A stretch of 8,181 nt of DNA from positions 1 to 8,181 of the forward strand of contig JANQMO010000023.1 of the NCBI GenBank assembly GCA_028280025.1. Reading direction: 5' to 3'. The number at the start of each line of letters is the position of its first letter. The first letter of the stretch is position 1. The position numbers and the translations under genes were made by a program. Shown piece after piece: positions 1-6,942 of the stretch. The stretch comes from Chlorobium sp. (lineage in GTDB: Bacteria; Bacteroidota; Chlorobiia; Chlorobiales; Chlorobiaceae). The notes under the pieces were generated by a model. It made no database searches and was not told the origin of the DNA. It saw nothing but the letters and a program-made list of their open reading frames with translations.

Positions 1-16
1 TATGTTTTCGTGCCAT
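1..16 (-). CDS. Putative transposase N-terminus (5 codons only)
   Basis: An ATG at 14-16 on the minus strand opens the frame M-A-R-K-H and continues past the window edge. Five codons cannot identify a protein. The call rests on position: it lies 72 bases inside a putative IS terminus whose 10-bp end is shared with the right-hand element, which carries a transposase-like C-terminus in the same orientation. Basic openings of this kind (MAR-) are common in IS4-like transposases. No strong ribosome-binding site precedes it. Confidence 0.35.
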
Positions 17-35
17 GCTTACAGGTTGTTTTCAC

Positions 36-54
36 AAGATAACCGTAAGATAAC
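36..54. repeat. 8-bp direct repeat in the IS leader
   Basis: AAGATAAC occurs at 36-43 and again at 47-54, a spacing of 11 bp, close to one helical turn. It lies between the putative IS terminus and the transposase start, where a transposase or regulator site could sit. With only two 8-bp copies this may be chance. Confidence 0.3.
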
Positions 55-65
55 ACAATTCTTTG

Positions 66-1487
66 TTATAACATAGAATTAACCGGACGGGACACTAGCT
101 GAACGTTCTTTTCTAAGTTAAACCGCCTCAGTTGTGCTGCCGTCTTTGCGTGATAGTTCTCGATATGTTCGAAGGCAACCTGGAGAACTGGCGATTTCCC
201 ATTTCTTTTAGATGAACTACGGGCAATAGCCTTGGCGATAAGCAGGGTTGATGTTCCGGAACCGAATTCAATCACCAAATCGTAATCGCTGTCGACGATC
301 AGTTCGATCAAATACAGAGCAAAATCCGGGCTGACAGCCCAACCGTGCATCTCCGGAAGGTATTCGCCACCATTGAAGAAATCCCGGATATTCAGAAAAG
401 CTTCTCCCTGTCGAACAGCATTGTCTATAATGCTTCTGAACGTTGTTTCGATTGGCGTATCCCCGGTCGTATCATCGACAGATCGGCAACATGGTTGTAG
501 ATCCAAGTCACCGGATGTTTCCCGTAGCTTTTTGTCTTGCAACTCTTTAAGCTCTTTTCTTTTTTCAGTTTCGACAAAGAGTGACCTTTTATGATTCTCG
601 ACTTCTTTCAAGGATTTGCTTTGCTCCTGTTCAAGTTCTTTGATTTTCTTCCGAAACGAAGAAAGCTCCTCTAGCTGTTCGGCCCGATTCTTTTTAAGTT
701 TTGTGATTTCGTTTGCCAGATCGAGCTCACGCCGTTGATACCGCTTATTTGCCTTCTGCAATCCCTCGTTTTTCTCATACAGTTTCTCAAGCAATTGTTG
801 CTGTCGGAAATTTTGATTTTGCAGGATTTGTATATCGCGAATGAACAGCAGTTCTGCTAATTCCGGATGTCTTTCAGGCTGCGCGATCAGCAATCGGAAT
901 CCTTGATCGCCTAACCATGCCTCAAGCTCATTATGGTCTATATCAACGAGGGAAGAGGTTTCTTTGCATGTGTTGACGCGAACCATGATGACATCGACAG
1001 AGGAAAGCATATCTGCAGCGCTTAGCAGCAGCTTGCCGGAAGGCAGGCAATCAAGCAAAAGCCAGCCAGGCTTGGTTCCGGTTTCTTCCATGAGCTCTTT
1101 TAGCCGCACATGCGGTATGTCGGCAATTGCCTGCTCTCGTTTCAGATTGGGCCAGAGCGATCTGAGATTTTCTGGATCTATGAGGCCGCTTTCAGCAGGG
1201 TTGCTTGCCCGGTAAAATACTGTTTGCTGATCATCCGCTGTCACAAGAACGTTGCGCAACTGCCAGCCTTCGACCTGCCCGATACTGTGCTCGAGATGCT
1301 GGTACTGCCTTTCATCGGCTTCAACAAGAATGGTTTTCGGCGTCTCCCACTCCCTGAGTAAGCGGACCAGCGAACTGGAACCTGTGCCGACGCCGATAAA
1401 AATAACACCGGCTGGAGGCGCTGCAGCGCGCACATACCACAACCAGTCAGCAATGACGGATGATGCCTTGTTGTTATTTATGGTCAT
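66..1487 (-). CDS. FkbM-like / coiled-coil / methyltransferase protein, C-terminus truncated by IS
   Basis: This is a two-domain protein with a coiled-coil linker (473 residues from the ATG at 1485-1487). Residues about 25-220 look like an FkbM-type Rossmann methyltransferase domain: glycine-rich GVGTGSS near 32-38, acidic strand end VEAD near 55-58, and a late WLLLDCLPSG strand. Residues about 219-324 are rich in Glu, Lys and Leu and read as a long coiled coil. A second class I SAM methyltransferase domain follows, with motif I EFGSGTS near 407-413 and FEHIENY near 439. The frame then crosses into the left IS: about the last six residues (PVNSML) and the TAA are IS-derived, so the rest of the second domain is missing. 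The start overlaps the upstream stop by 14 bases; a TTG at 1505 is an alternative. Role inferred from context: methylation or termination of the capsular chain. The second domain is probably inactive. Confidence 0.75.
   Translation of the reverse strand: MTINNNKASSVIADWLWYVRAAAPPAGVIFIGVGTGSSSLVRLLREWETPKTILVEADERQYQHLEHSIGQVEGWQLRNVLVTADDQQTVFYRASNPAESGLIDPENLRSLWPNLKREQAIADIPHVRLKELMEETGTKPGWLLLDCLPSGKLLLSAADMLSSVDVIMVRVNTCKETSSLVDIDHNELEAWLGDQGFRLLIAQPERHPELAELLFIRDIQILQNQNFRQQQLLEKLYEKNEGLQKANKRYQRRELDLANEITKLKKNRAEQLEELSSFRKKIKELEQEQSKSLKEVENHKRSLFVETEKRKELKELQDKKLRETSGDLDLQPCCRSVDDTTGDTPIETTFRSIIDNAVRQGEAFLNIRDFFNGGEYLPEMHGWAVSPDFALYLIELIVDSDYDLVIEFGSGTSTLLIAKAIARSSSKRNGKSPVLQVAFEHIENYHAKTAAQLRRFNLEKNVQLVSRPVNSML
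79..88. repeat. IS terminal motif, left copy (TTAACCGGAC)
   Basis: The 10-mer TTAACCGGAC on the plus strand here is the exact reverse complement of GTCCGGTTAA at 8093-8102, and both copies sit at the putative outer boundary of an IS. Identity stops abruptly inward of the shared 10 bases, as expected for the two different ends (5' and 3') of an element with short terminal inverted repeats. Confidence 0.55.
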
Positions 1488-3030
1488 ATGCCTGTTCTCG
1501 CTCAAGCCTGAAAGCCTTTATTGCTCGACCCATGAGAAAAGGCATTTTCAGCCATCCCACAGGTGACGAACCGTAGTGCACCATGATTGCTCCCAAGCGG
1601 TAAGAAAGATGTTTCTTTACTTTTTCAGCCTCTTCAGCATCCTGATAGGTATTGATCGGAGGCAGTTTTCTGTTTTTCTTATCAATATTGTTCCGATAAA
1701 ATGCTTGCTGCTCTCTCAGAAGAGCGAAGGGCATCGTGAGCCATCCCGACAAAGAGCGTGACCGCTGAATCATGACCGCGCCAAGGCGATAGGAAAGATG
1801 CTCTTTGACGCGTTCGGCTGCACCATAATATTTCGGATGGAGATGTTGTTTGAGCTTCCGGTTTTCGAAATAGTACCGTTCAAGTTTTTCCTGGACCTTA
1901 TTGAGTTGAGAAAGGAGGAGCTCATTTTCTTCAGTTGTCTCTCTCAGCTGCATTTTAAGCTCTTCGGTATTATTGGTTGTTCCAATAACCGGGCTGTCGG
2001 ATAAATTATTTCCTTGTTGTTTGAGACTCTGTTTATCATGGTCGCCTTGTATTCGTTTTTCCCGGATATCATGGAGCAGAGCGAGAAGGCGTTCGTTTTC
2101 TACATTGAGCTCATTATTCATTCTTTTGAGAGCTGTTATCTCCTTGAGTTGTTGAATATGTGAGCCCGACAGTTGCGAAACCAGGTCCGTGGTTCTTGAT
2201 TGCTGCTTCATATTTGCCAACCATGCATTCAGAGGGCACGGGTCGTGAAGCAGGGTATCGTGCAGAGGAAGATTCGCAGAAGATTGCAGTTCTTCGTAGT
2301 GCTGGTTGTATTCCGGATATACGTCCATGATACAGGCCATGAAATACCTATCAGTCTCCGGTGCAGTGGGTCTGGGTATGATAGCCCGTTGTTCCGCTGA
2401 CGCTACTCCGTTCTGCTGGATGTGATTGAGTGCAGAACCGTTTGCCCTTGATGGCAGTTGAAGATCGATGTGTGAACTGAGCGCATTCAGGTATCTGGTT
2501 GTTTCGCTGCGGGCCTGCTGGGCATGAACCATGAAACACCTTTCTTGATTGCGCAAAAAGAAGCGGAGCATGTGCTTGTTGTAAGCACTCCAGTTATCAA
2601 AAAAACGTTTTACGGTATGGCTTGAGATTTTTGGGATTTCATCAGCTGTCAGTTCACCGAGGAACCTGTACGGGGAGTCGTAGACCATCATAAAGATGAT
2701 ATCGGGATCAATTTGTTTCCAGTGCTCAAGAAGGAAAATGGCATTTGGATCAGACCAGCCCCATACCTCGTGCTCAAGGTTCCCCAGCAGGAGATCAAGT
2801 ATCACACCATTCCAGACGGGTTTGGCATCGATCTGGCGGATATCATTTTCAGAATTGATGGTATTCAGATCCGGCGCATGATGTGCTCGACAGAGAATGT
2901 TGCTGATTTCATAAGCTTGGAACCCTTCCCTGCGAGACGGATTCGCACGTTTCATCCCGTGCTTATGCAGTACTCCTTCAACGTCACGGTAGCCAGAGTT
3001 CGGATGGCCGACAATAAGAATCTTGCTCAT
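1474..3030 (-). CDS. Sulfotransferase-like coiled-coil protein with tandem C-terminal motif
   Basis: This is a 518-residue protein with no signal peptide. Residues 1-180 resemble the sulfotransferase fold: a first strand and loop ILIVGHPNSGYRDVEGVL (4-21) in the place of the PAPS-binding P-loop, a central LLEHW...DPDIIFMMVYDSPYRFL stretch (about 100-124), and a WSAYNKHML helix (147-154). The canonical P-loop Arg is replaced by Asn and the usual R-P is D-S-P, so activity is uncertain. Residues about 285-395 form a predicted coiled coil. The C-terminus holds two copies (405-446 and 468-509) of a motif with the core HLSYRLGA, GWL and MPF. I recall similar segments in capsule and glycosyltransferase proteins of other bacteria. 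The gene starts 20 bases after kpsT and overlaps the next gene by 14 bases. Inferred role: sulfation-type modification or scaffolding at the capsule machinery. The product is otherwise unrecognised. Confidence 0.75.
   Translation of the reverse strand: MSKILIVGHPNSGYRDVEGVLHKHGMKRANPSRREGFQAYEISNILCRAHHAPDLNTINSENDIRQIDAKPVWNGVILDLLLGNLEHEVWGWSDPNAIFLLEHWKQIDPDIIFMMVYDSPYRFLGELTADEIPKISSHTVKRFFDNWSAYNKHMLRFFLRNQERCFMVHAQQARSETTRYLNALSSHIDLQLPSRANGSALNHIQQNGVASAEQRAIIPRPTAPETDRYFMACIMDVYPEYNQHYEELQSSANLPLHDTLLHDPCPLNAWLANMKQQSRTTDLVSQLSGSHIQQLKEITALKRMNNELNVENERLLALLHDIREKRIQGDHDKQSLKQQGNNLSDSPVIGTTNNTEELKMQLRETTEENELLLSQLNKVQEKLERYYFENRKLKQHLHPKYYGAAERVKEHLSYRLGAVMIQRSRSLSGWLTMPFALLREQQAFYRNNIDKKNRKLPPINTYQDAEEAEKVKKHLSYRLGAIMVHYGSSPVGWLKMPFLMGRAIKAFRLEREQAYDHK
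1504..1818 (-). repeat. Tandem 42-residue protein repeat (SYRLG/GWL/MPF motif)
   Basis: Codons at 1693-1818 and 1504-1629 encode two homologous 42-residue units with a 63-residue period. Shared positions include A-E-(R/K)-V-K, HLSYRLGA, G-W-L and M-P-F. At the DNA level the copies are clearly diverged, including at synonymous sites, so this is an old internal duplication rather than a recent one. Confidence 0.8.
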
Positions 3031-3050
3031 GACAGAATAAGTGATCTGTG

Positions 3051-3698
3051 TCAGATGGTTTGATAGTAATTATAGGCTTTGTCAGCGTCATCAAAACGCC
3101 TGAGACGGCTCTGGTTGAGCACGTAAAAAACCGTGCAGTGCTTTCGGATCTCTTTGGGGTTGTGTGAAACCAGAATCATTGAGCGGTCTTTTCGTTTTTC
3201 ATGCAGCTCATAGCGGCATCTATCATGGAAGCGTCTGTCTCCCACGGCCATGACTTCATCGATAAGGTAGCAGTCAAACTCGATGGCCATACTGAGTGCG
3301 AAAGCGAGCCTGGCTTTCATACCGGAGGAGTAGTTTTTGACCGGTTCGTGAAGGTAGGTGCCTAGTTCGGAAAACTCTTTCACTCTCGGGATCTTGTCCA
3401 CTATACCGGTGCCATAAATTCTGCAGATAAAACGCAGGTTATCAAGGCCGGTGAGTGAGCCCTGGAATGCACCGCTGAATGCTAACGGCCAGGAAACGCT
3501 CATGCTGCGGGTGATGGTGCCGCTGTCCGGCTTTTCGACCCCTCCAAGCAAACGGATCAGGGTGGATTTTCCACTCCCGTTACGCCCGAGGATGCCGACT
3601 TTTTCCCCTTTGTTGATTTGCAGGCTGATGTTGTCAAGCACGGTATTGTTGCCTGCTCTTGTTTTATAACGTTTCGTAACGTTGTCAACGAATATCAT
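3051..3698 (-). CDS. kpsT: Capsule polysaccharide ABC transporter, ATP-binding protein (KpsT/BexA/CtrD type)
   Basis: This is the ATPase subunit that powers export of lipid-linked capsular polysaccharide through the KpsM permease. All nucleotide-binding motifs are visible in the 215-residue product: Walker A GRNGSGKS (38-45), Q-loop region FQGS (78-81), signature YSSGM (123-127), Walker B YLIDE (144-148) and the switch His in SHN (179). The length matches the family (about 215-220 residues), and the short helical domain with LTGLDNLRFICRIYG is typical of the KpsT/Wzt branch. I chose the ATG at 3696-3698 because it overlaps the kpsM stop in an ATGA junction. An in-frame extension up to 3767 lies wholly inside kpsM and has no family resemblance. 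No Shine-Dalgarno is visible, so coupling to kpsM translation is likely. Confidence 0.95.
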   Translation of the reverse strand: MIFVDNVTKRYKTRAGNNTVLDNISLQINKGEKVGILGRNGSGKSTLIRLLGGVEKPDSGTITRSMSVSWPLAFSGAFQGSLTGLDNLRFICRIYGTGIVDKIPRVKEFSELGTYLHEPVKNYSSGMKARLAFALSMAIEFDCYLIDEVMAVGDRRFHDRCRYELHEKRKDRSMILVSHNPKEIRKHCTVFYVLNQSRLRRFDDADKAYNYYQTI

Positions 3699-4474
3699 GA
3701 GATTTCTACGTTGCGTCCGGCCTGGCGAAGCAAGGCAAGGCCGAGCAGGCTGAGGAACATGTTCCAAAAGGAGAGGTAGGCTATGTTGTAATGAGTGTTA
3801 AAGAGTCTTCCGAAATAGCCGTCGCGTACCAGTTCGACTCCGTGAATTGTCGGTAACCAGAGGATATACTTTTGGGCAATTGGCGGGAGCCAGTCTACGA
3901 GAAAAAACACTCCTGACGTGACGAACAGGAAAAACGAGAACGGTGACCAGAGGCGATTGACTACCTCAAAACGTTCAGCAAGAGACCCGATTACAAGGGC
4001 AAGTGCGGCACCGAACCAGGCCGTGAGGAGGATGCCGAACAGGATTTTCAGCAAATCTTCAGGGGGTTGTATCATGCCGCTGAAGTTGAAGAGCATGACA
4101 AGAAAAAAGAACGAGGCGACACTGCCCGTGATTTCAAGCAGGATACGAGCGGCAAAGATGTCAAACACTTTTACGTTTCGGTGGTAGAGCAATGCGTTGT
4201 TCGGGCTGATGGCACTTTTGCTGCGGCTGACGCTGTTGCGCCATATCATGGCGATGGGGTAGCCCGTGATAGCAAATGTGACAACAGGGATTTCCAGGCC
4301 GGCTCTGCGTACACTCCAGATTGCTGTAAGCACCATGGTGAAAATCATCGGCTCGACAAAAAGCCACAAGAAGCCGATGTTGTTGCGTCCGTACCGGGTG
4401 AGTATTTCCCGGCGAAGAAGGGCGCCGATGACGCGCTGCTGGACGGAAAGGGAGTGGAGGAAGCTGTTAATCAT
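3695..4474 (-). CDS. kpsM: Capsule polysaccharide ABC transporter, permease (KpsM/BexB/CtrC type)
   Basis: This inner-membrane permease (259 residues) of the ABC-2 family translocates the lipid-linked capsule chain. The family's N-terminal cytoplasmic motif RYGRNNIGFLW...EP (27-42) is clear. About six hydrophobic segments follow, near 33-55, 61-80, 109-130, 142-162, 173-193 and 231-248. The conserved D-W-L-P and HGVELVRDGYFG stretches precede the last membrane span. Its start overlaps the kpsE-like stop by 8 bases and its stop overlaps the kpsT start by 4, so the three export genes are probably translationally coupled. Length and layout are normal for the family. Confidence 0.95.
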   Translation of the reverse strand: MINSFLHSLSVQQRVIGALLRREILTRYGRNNIGFLWLFVEPMIFTMVLTAIWSVRRAGLEIPVVTFAITGYPIAMIWRNSVSRSKSAISPNNALLYHRNVKVFDIFAARILLEITGSVASFFFLVMLFNFSGMIQPPEDLLKILFGILLTAWFGAALALVIGSLAERFEVVNRLWSPFSFFLFVTSGVFFLVDWLPPIAQKYILWLPTIHGVELVRDGYFGRLFNTHYNIAYLSFWNMFLSLLGLALLRQAGRNVEIS

Positions 4475-5615
4475 GATGTTCTTTCACTCCAGCGATCAGC
4501 ATTGAAAGAATGCCCCAGGCAATCATGCCGACCAGAAAGGTTGTGAGTATACTGCGGAGCCTCCGGGGTTCTATTGCGACATCTGGTTTATGCGGCTCGG
4601 CAGTGCGTTCGAGGTAGAGCTGCTTGCGCTGGGCTTCGCTGCGTGCCTGCTCGAGAGAGGTCATGGCAGCGGCAAGTTGCTGTTTGGCAAATTCCTCATC
4701 CAGTACAAGCCGCTGGAATTCGACAGCTTTAGTGGTGAAGGACGATTGTTTCGACCCGGCAACTTTTGACATTTCGTTCCGTATCTCCCGTTCGAGTGTT
4801 TTTAACCGGTGTTTGAGGGACGGGATCTGCGGGCTGCCGGGTGTAAACGTCGTTACCTGAGCAAGCCGTGTTTTCGTGGCAATCAGTTCGTCCTGAAGTT
4901 TTGATACCTGCTGGAGCTGTAGCGCTGACTGGTTTACCGGGTCGAACAGGTTGTGCTCATTGCGATAGGCCGAGAGTGCCAGGGCAGCAGTATGGGCTTT
5001 TTCTGCAGCAAGTTCAACCTCCTTTTTTGCGTACCTGATAAGGTCGTTTCTGGCACGGTCGTTGAGCTGGTTGATCAGATGCTCGCCCAGTCGCAGCAGT
5101 TGCCGGTTGATTTCATAAGCGTCTTCAGGAGTGAATGCACGGATTTTCAGAATTGAAACGGATGATGATGCATTCAGGTAGACTTCTATGTGTTTTTTAG
5201 AGTGTTCATAGAGAGCTTCAAAGCTATTGTCGAAACCAAGGGGGTTGAAACTGCTGAACATGTCGGCATTCCGACTGCCAAACGCCTGGCGAAGGTTCAG
5301 CGTATCGTTGACGGCCTGCAGGGCGTCTCGGGAGAGCATGTAGTCGTGAAGGCTGTAGGTGTCGTTCATTGACGTGCTGAATCCGGCCCCTTGAAGGATG
5401 GCTTCAAAACCGGTCTGAATGCGCGGCTGCGGAGTCCGGATAATAAAGTGTGATTCCGATATGTAGACATCGCTTTTTATAAATCCAAAGTAAAAGACTG
5501 CTGTCACTGTCGGCAGAATGACGGCGTATAAAAACAGGGAAGGGATGTTCCGGATTTTGTTTTTCAGCAGTTCTGTGTACAGGTTAAACTGTTTCTTCAA
5601 GGCTTGGAGCTGCAT
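4467..5615 (-). CDS. kpsE: Capsule export inner-membrane/periplasmic protein (KpsE/BexC/CtrB type)
   Basis: This is a polysaccharide co-polymerase (PCP-3, Wzz-like) of 382 residues that links the KpsMT transporter to the outer-membrane exporter. It has a membrane segment near residues 26-46, then the family motif YISESHFIIRTPQP (51-64). A large periplasmic region follows, with long helices of coiled-coil character (about 185-340), including the P-G-S-P-Q-I-P-S-L signature. A second membrane span lies near 355-375, close to a short charged C-terminus. Two terminal membrane spans around a periplasmic coiled coil are diagnostic for this class. The start lies 32 bases inside the end of the kpsS-like gene and its stop overlaps kpsM. 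No clear Shine-Dalgarno precedes the ATG. Confidence 0.93.
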   Translation of the reverse strand: MQLQALKKQFNLYTELLKNKIRNIPSLFLYAVILPTVTAVFYFGFIKSDVYISESHFIIRTPQPRIQTGFEAILQGAGFSTSMNDTYSLHDYMLSRDALQAVNDTLNLRQAFGSRNADMFSSFNPLGFDNSFEALYEHSKKHIEVYLNASSSVSILKIRAFTPEDAYEINRQLLRLGEHLINQLNDRARNDLIRYAKKEVELAAEKAHTAALALSAYRNEHNLFDPVNQSALQLQQVSKLQDELIATKTRLAQVTTFTPGSPQIPSLKHRLKTLEREIRNEMSKVAGSKQSSFTTKAVEFQRLVLDEEFAKQQLAAAMTSLEQARSEAQRKQLYLERTAEPHKPDVAIEPRRLRSILTTFLVGMIAWGILSMLIAGVKEHHD

Positions 5616-6900
5616 GAACGTTAGAATTGTGTACTGATGATACTGCCAGGTCTGGAGCTATATCGAATTCAGATAGCAATCCGGTTCCTGATTCCCAGGT
5701 GATTCCTGTACCACGTGTTGTTTTCACCGGCCGCTTATAAAAACTGCCGTTTAGTTGAGTTCGCGCAATAAGGTGTTGGCGGAAATGTTTGTAAAGTGTG
5801 CGGTCGATAGAGTGGTACTGTGCGTTATTCCAGAATGAATCGAGTGTTCCCTGCCAGGTAAGCCCCGGCATATCGTAGATTGCGTTGCCGCATGCTATCA
5901 GTGGTGTGTTATGGTGAAGGGCTGAAAGGCCTGTTGTGCTGTTGACAACAACAACACCGACAGCATGCTTGAGCAGTGTCGGCAGATGCTGATCATGGAT
6001 GTAGATGATGCGGCCATTCAGGTTGTATTCTCTCCCGAGTTTTTTTATCAGTTTTGTATAGTCAAAATGGCCCCGGTCGAGCGGGTGATGTTTGAATACC
6101 AGATATGTTCCCTGGTTGGCGTTGTTCGCAAAAGAGGTGACGGTATTCGTTATAAATGCTGCAACGGTATCGAAATCAGAGTGTACCTGTATCTGGGCAT
6201 CGTTATGAACCTGAAGCGGTATGAGAAAGTAGTTTTTTTTGTCTTGTTCTATCAGTTTTTGCGTTATTCCTTTTTCTTTTATCCGGTAATAAGCATACCG
6301 CCAAACACCACGTAGCCAAGGTATTGTTTGGGACATGTCCATAGACTTGTGGTGGCGGTATTTACTATAGAAAGGTGAGAGAAGAAAGCTTGCCAGAGCG
6401 TAGAGCATTGTCCACAGGACGAGAAACCAGAATGCGTCTCTGCCGATTTTTTGTGGATGGGGAATGTCGGGCGGAGTGGAACGATATGCATCGGGAGTGC
6501 GGGGAAGTTTTGAGTGGCCGTTCGAACCATGCTGTTCAAATGTGATATAATCCGGTCGCACATATCCTTCCTCAAATACTTGCACCTCAACGTTTTGCCT
6601 CACAGCAATATGTTTTACGGCTTTGTGAATTGGACGGCAGTCGCCGAAAAGGATAATCGCATCGACTCTGTGGGCGATAATAAACTGCTGCAGAAACTGT
6701 GGCCATTCATCAAGAGGTTTACGGTAATTGAGGGCATCAGTGGGGTAGAATAACCAGTCTCCGCCATTAAAATTGATTTTATATACTACGGCGCCGACAT
6801 TTTTCAGGTCGTCAGCAAGACGTCTGAAGAATGGGCCCATGGGTCCCTGGAGCAGCAGCACACGTTTGTCACGGTAGGGGTTAAGGCCGTTTGTTACCAT
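5584..6900 (-). CDS. kpsS: Capsule biosynthesis transferase, KpsS/LipB-like
   Basis: This 438-residue cytoplasmic or membrane-associated enzyme is of the Capsule_synth (KpsS/KpsC) family. Known KpsS proteins add the first beta-Kdo to the phosphatidylglycerol acceptor on which group 2 capsules are built. Conserved blocks are visible in order: LLLQGPMGPFF (15-25), FNGGDWLFY (44-52), FGDCRPIH (85-92) and EEGYVRPDYITFE (110-122). In the C-terminal half are FKHHPLDRG (269-277) and the nucleotide-sugar-site-like VVNSTTGLSAL (318-328), followed by PLIACGNAIYD. A hydrophobic stretch at about 157-176 may anchor the protein to the membrane. It lies between the outer-membrane exporter gene (42-base gap) and the kpsE-like gene (32-base overlap). 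The partner gene kpsC is not in the window. The exact acceptor and sugar are inferred from the family. Confidence 0.88.
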   Translation of the reverse strand: MVTNGLNPYRDKRVLLLQGPMGPFFRRLADDLKNVGAVVYKINFNGGDWLFYPTDALNYRKPLDEWPQFLQQFIIAHRVDAIILFGDCRPIHKAVKHIAVRQNVEVQVFEEGYVRPDYITFEQHGSNGHSKLPRTPDAYRSTPPDIPHPQKIGRDAFWFLVLWTMLYALASFLLSPFYSKYRHHKSMDMSQTIPWLRGVWRYAYYRIKEKGITQKLIEQDKKNYFLIPLQVHNDAQIQVHSDFDTVAAFITNTVTSFANNANQGTYLVFKHHPLDRGHFDYTKLIKKLGREYNLNGRIIYIHDQHLPTLLKHAVGVVVVNSTTGLSALHHNTPLIACGNAIYDMPGLTWQGTLDSFWNNAQYHSIDRTLYKHFRQHLIARTQLNGSFYKRPVKTTRGTGITWESGTGLLSEFDIAPDLAVSSVHNSNVHAAPSLEETV

Positions 6901-6942
6901 TACGGAGATTTAATGATAGTTGGTTAAAGAGATATCGGGAGC

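Larger units (their letters stand above)
1..88 (-). mobile_element. Left insertion sequence, 5' (transposase-start) end, partial
   Basis: Reading the minus strand from 88 to 1, the sequence begins with GTCCGGTTAA, the same 10-mer that ends the right-hand element. A non-coding leader of 62 bases follows, then an ATG (14-16) opening a frame that runs out of the window. The capsule-locus gene entering from the right loses its reading frame context exactly here: its last six codons and its stop lie within this segment. Together these indicate the boundary of an IS inserted into that gene. The family is not certain; an IS4-type element (DUF4372 group) is my guess from the style of the transposase ends. 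The exact outermost base could be a few bases right of 88. Confidence 0.6.

Noticed and set aside
1488..1505. TTG start at 1505 for the methyltransferase-like gene
   Set aside because: It is possible, but the ATG at 1485-1487 is a better codon with an AGG just upstream and gives the shorter overlap (14 bases) with the preceding stop. The alternative is noted in the feature.
2713..3063. 116-codon plus-strand open frame
   Set aside because: It is antisense to the start of the sulfotransferase-like gene, which has clear domain structure. No start signal or family resemblance was seen.
3699..3767. N-terminal extension of the kpsT frame (23 extra codons)
   Set aside because: It lies entirely inside kpsM, has no family resemblance, and the internal ATG in the ATGA junction gives a normal-length protein starting MIFVDNV.
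4067..4546. 159-codon plus-strand open frame
   Set aside because: It is antisense to kpsM and the end of the kpsE-like gene, its composition is not protein-like, and no homology is recognisable. It is a shadow of the real genes.
5965..6315. 116-codon plus-strand open frame with hydrophobic stretches
   Set aside because: It is antisense to the conserved C-terminal half of the kpsS-like gene; the hydrophobic residues reflect the complementary codons.
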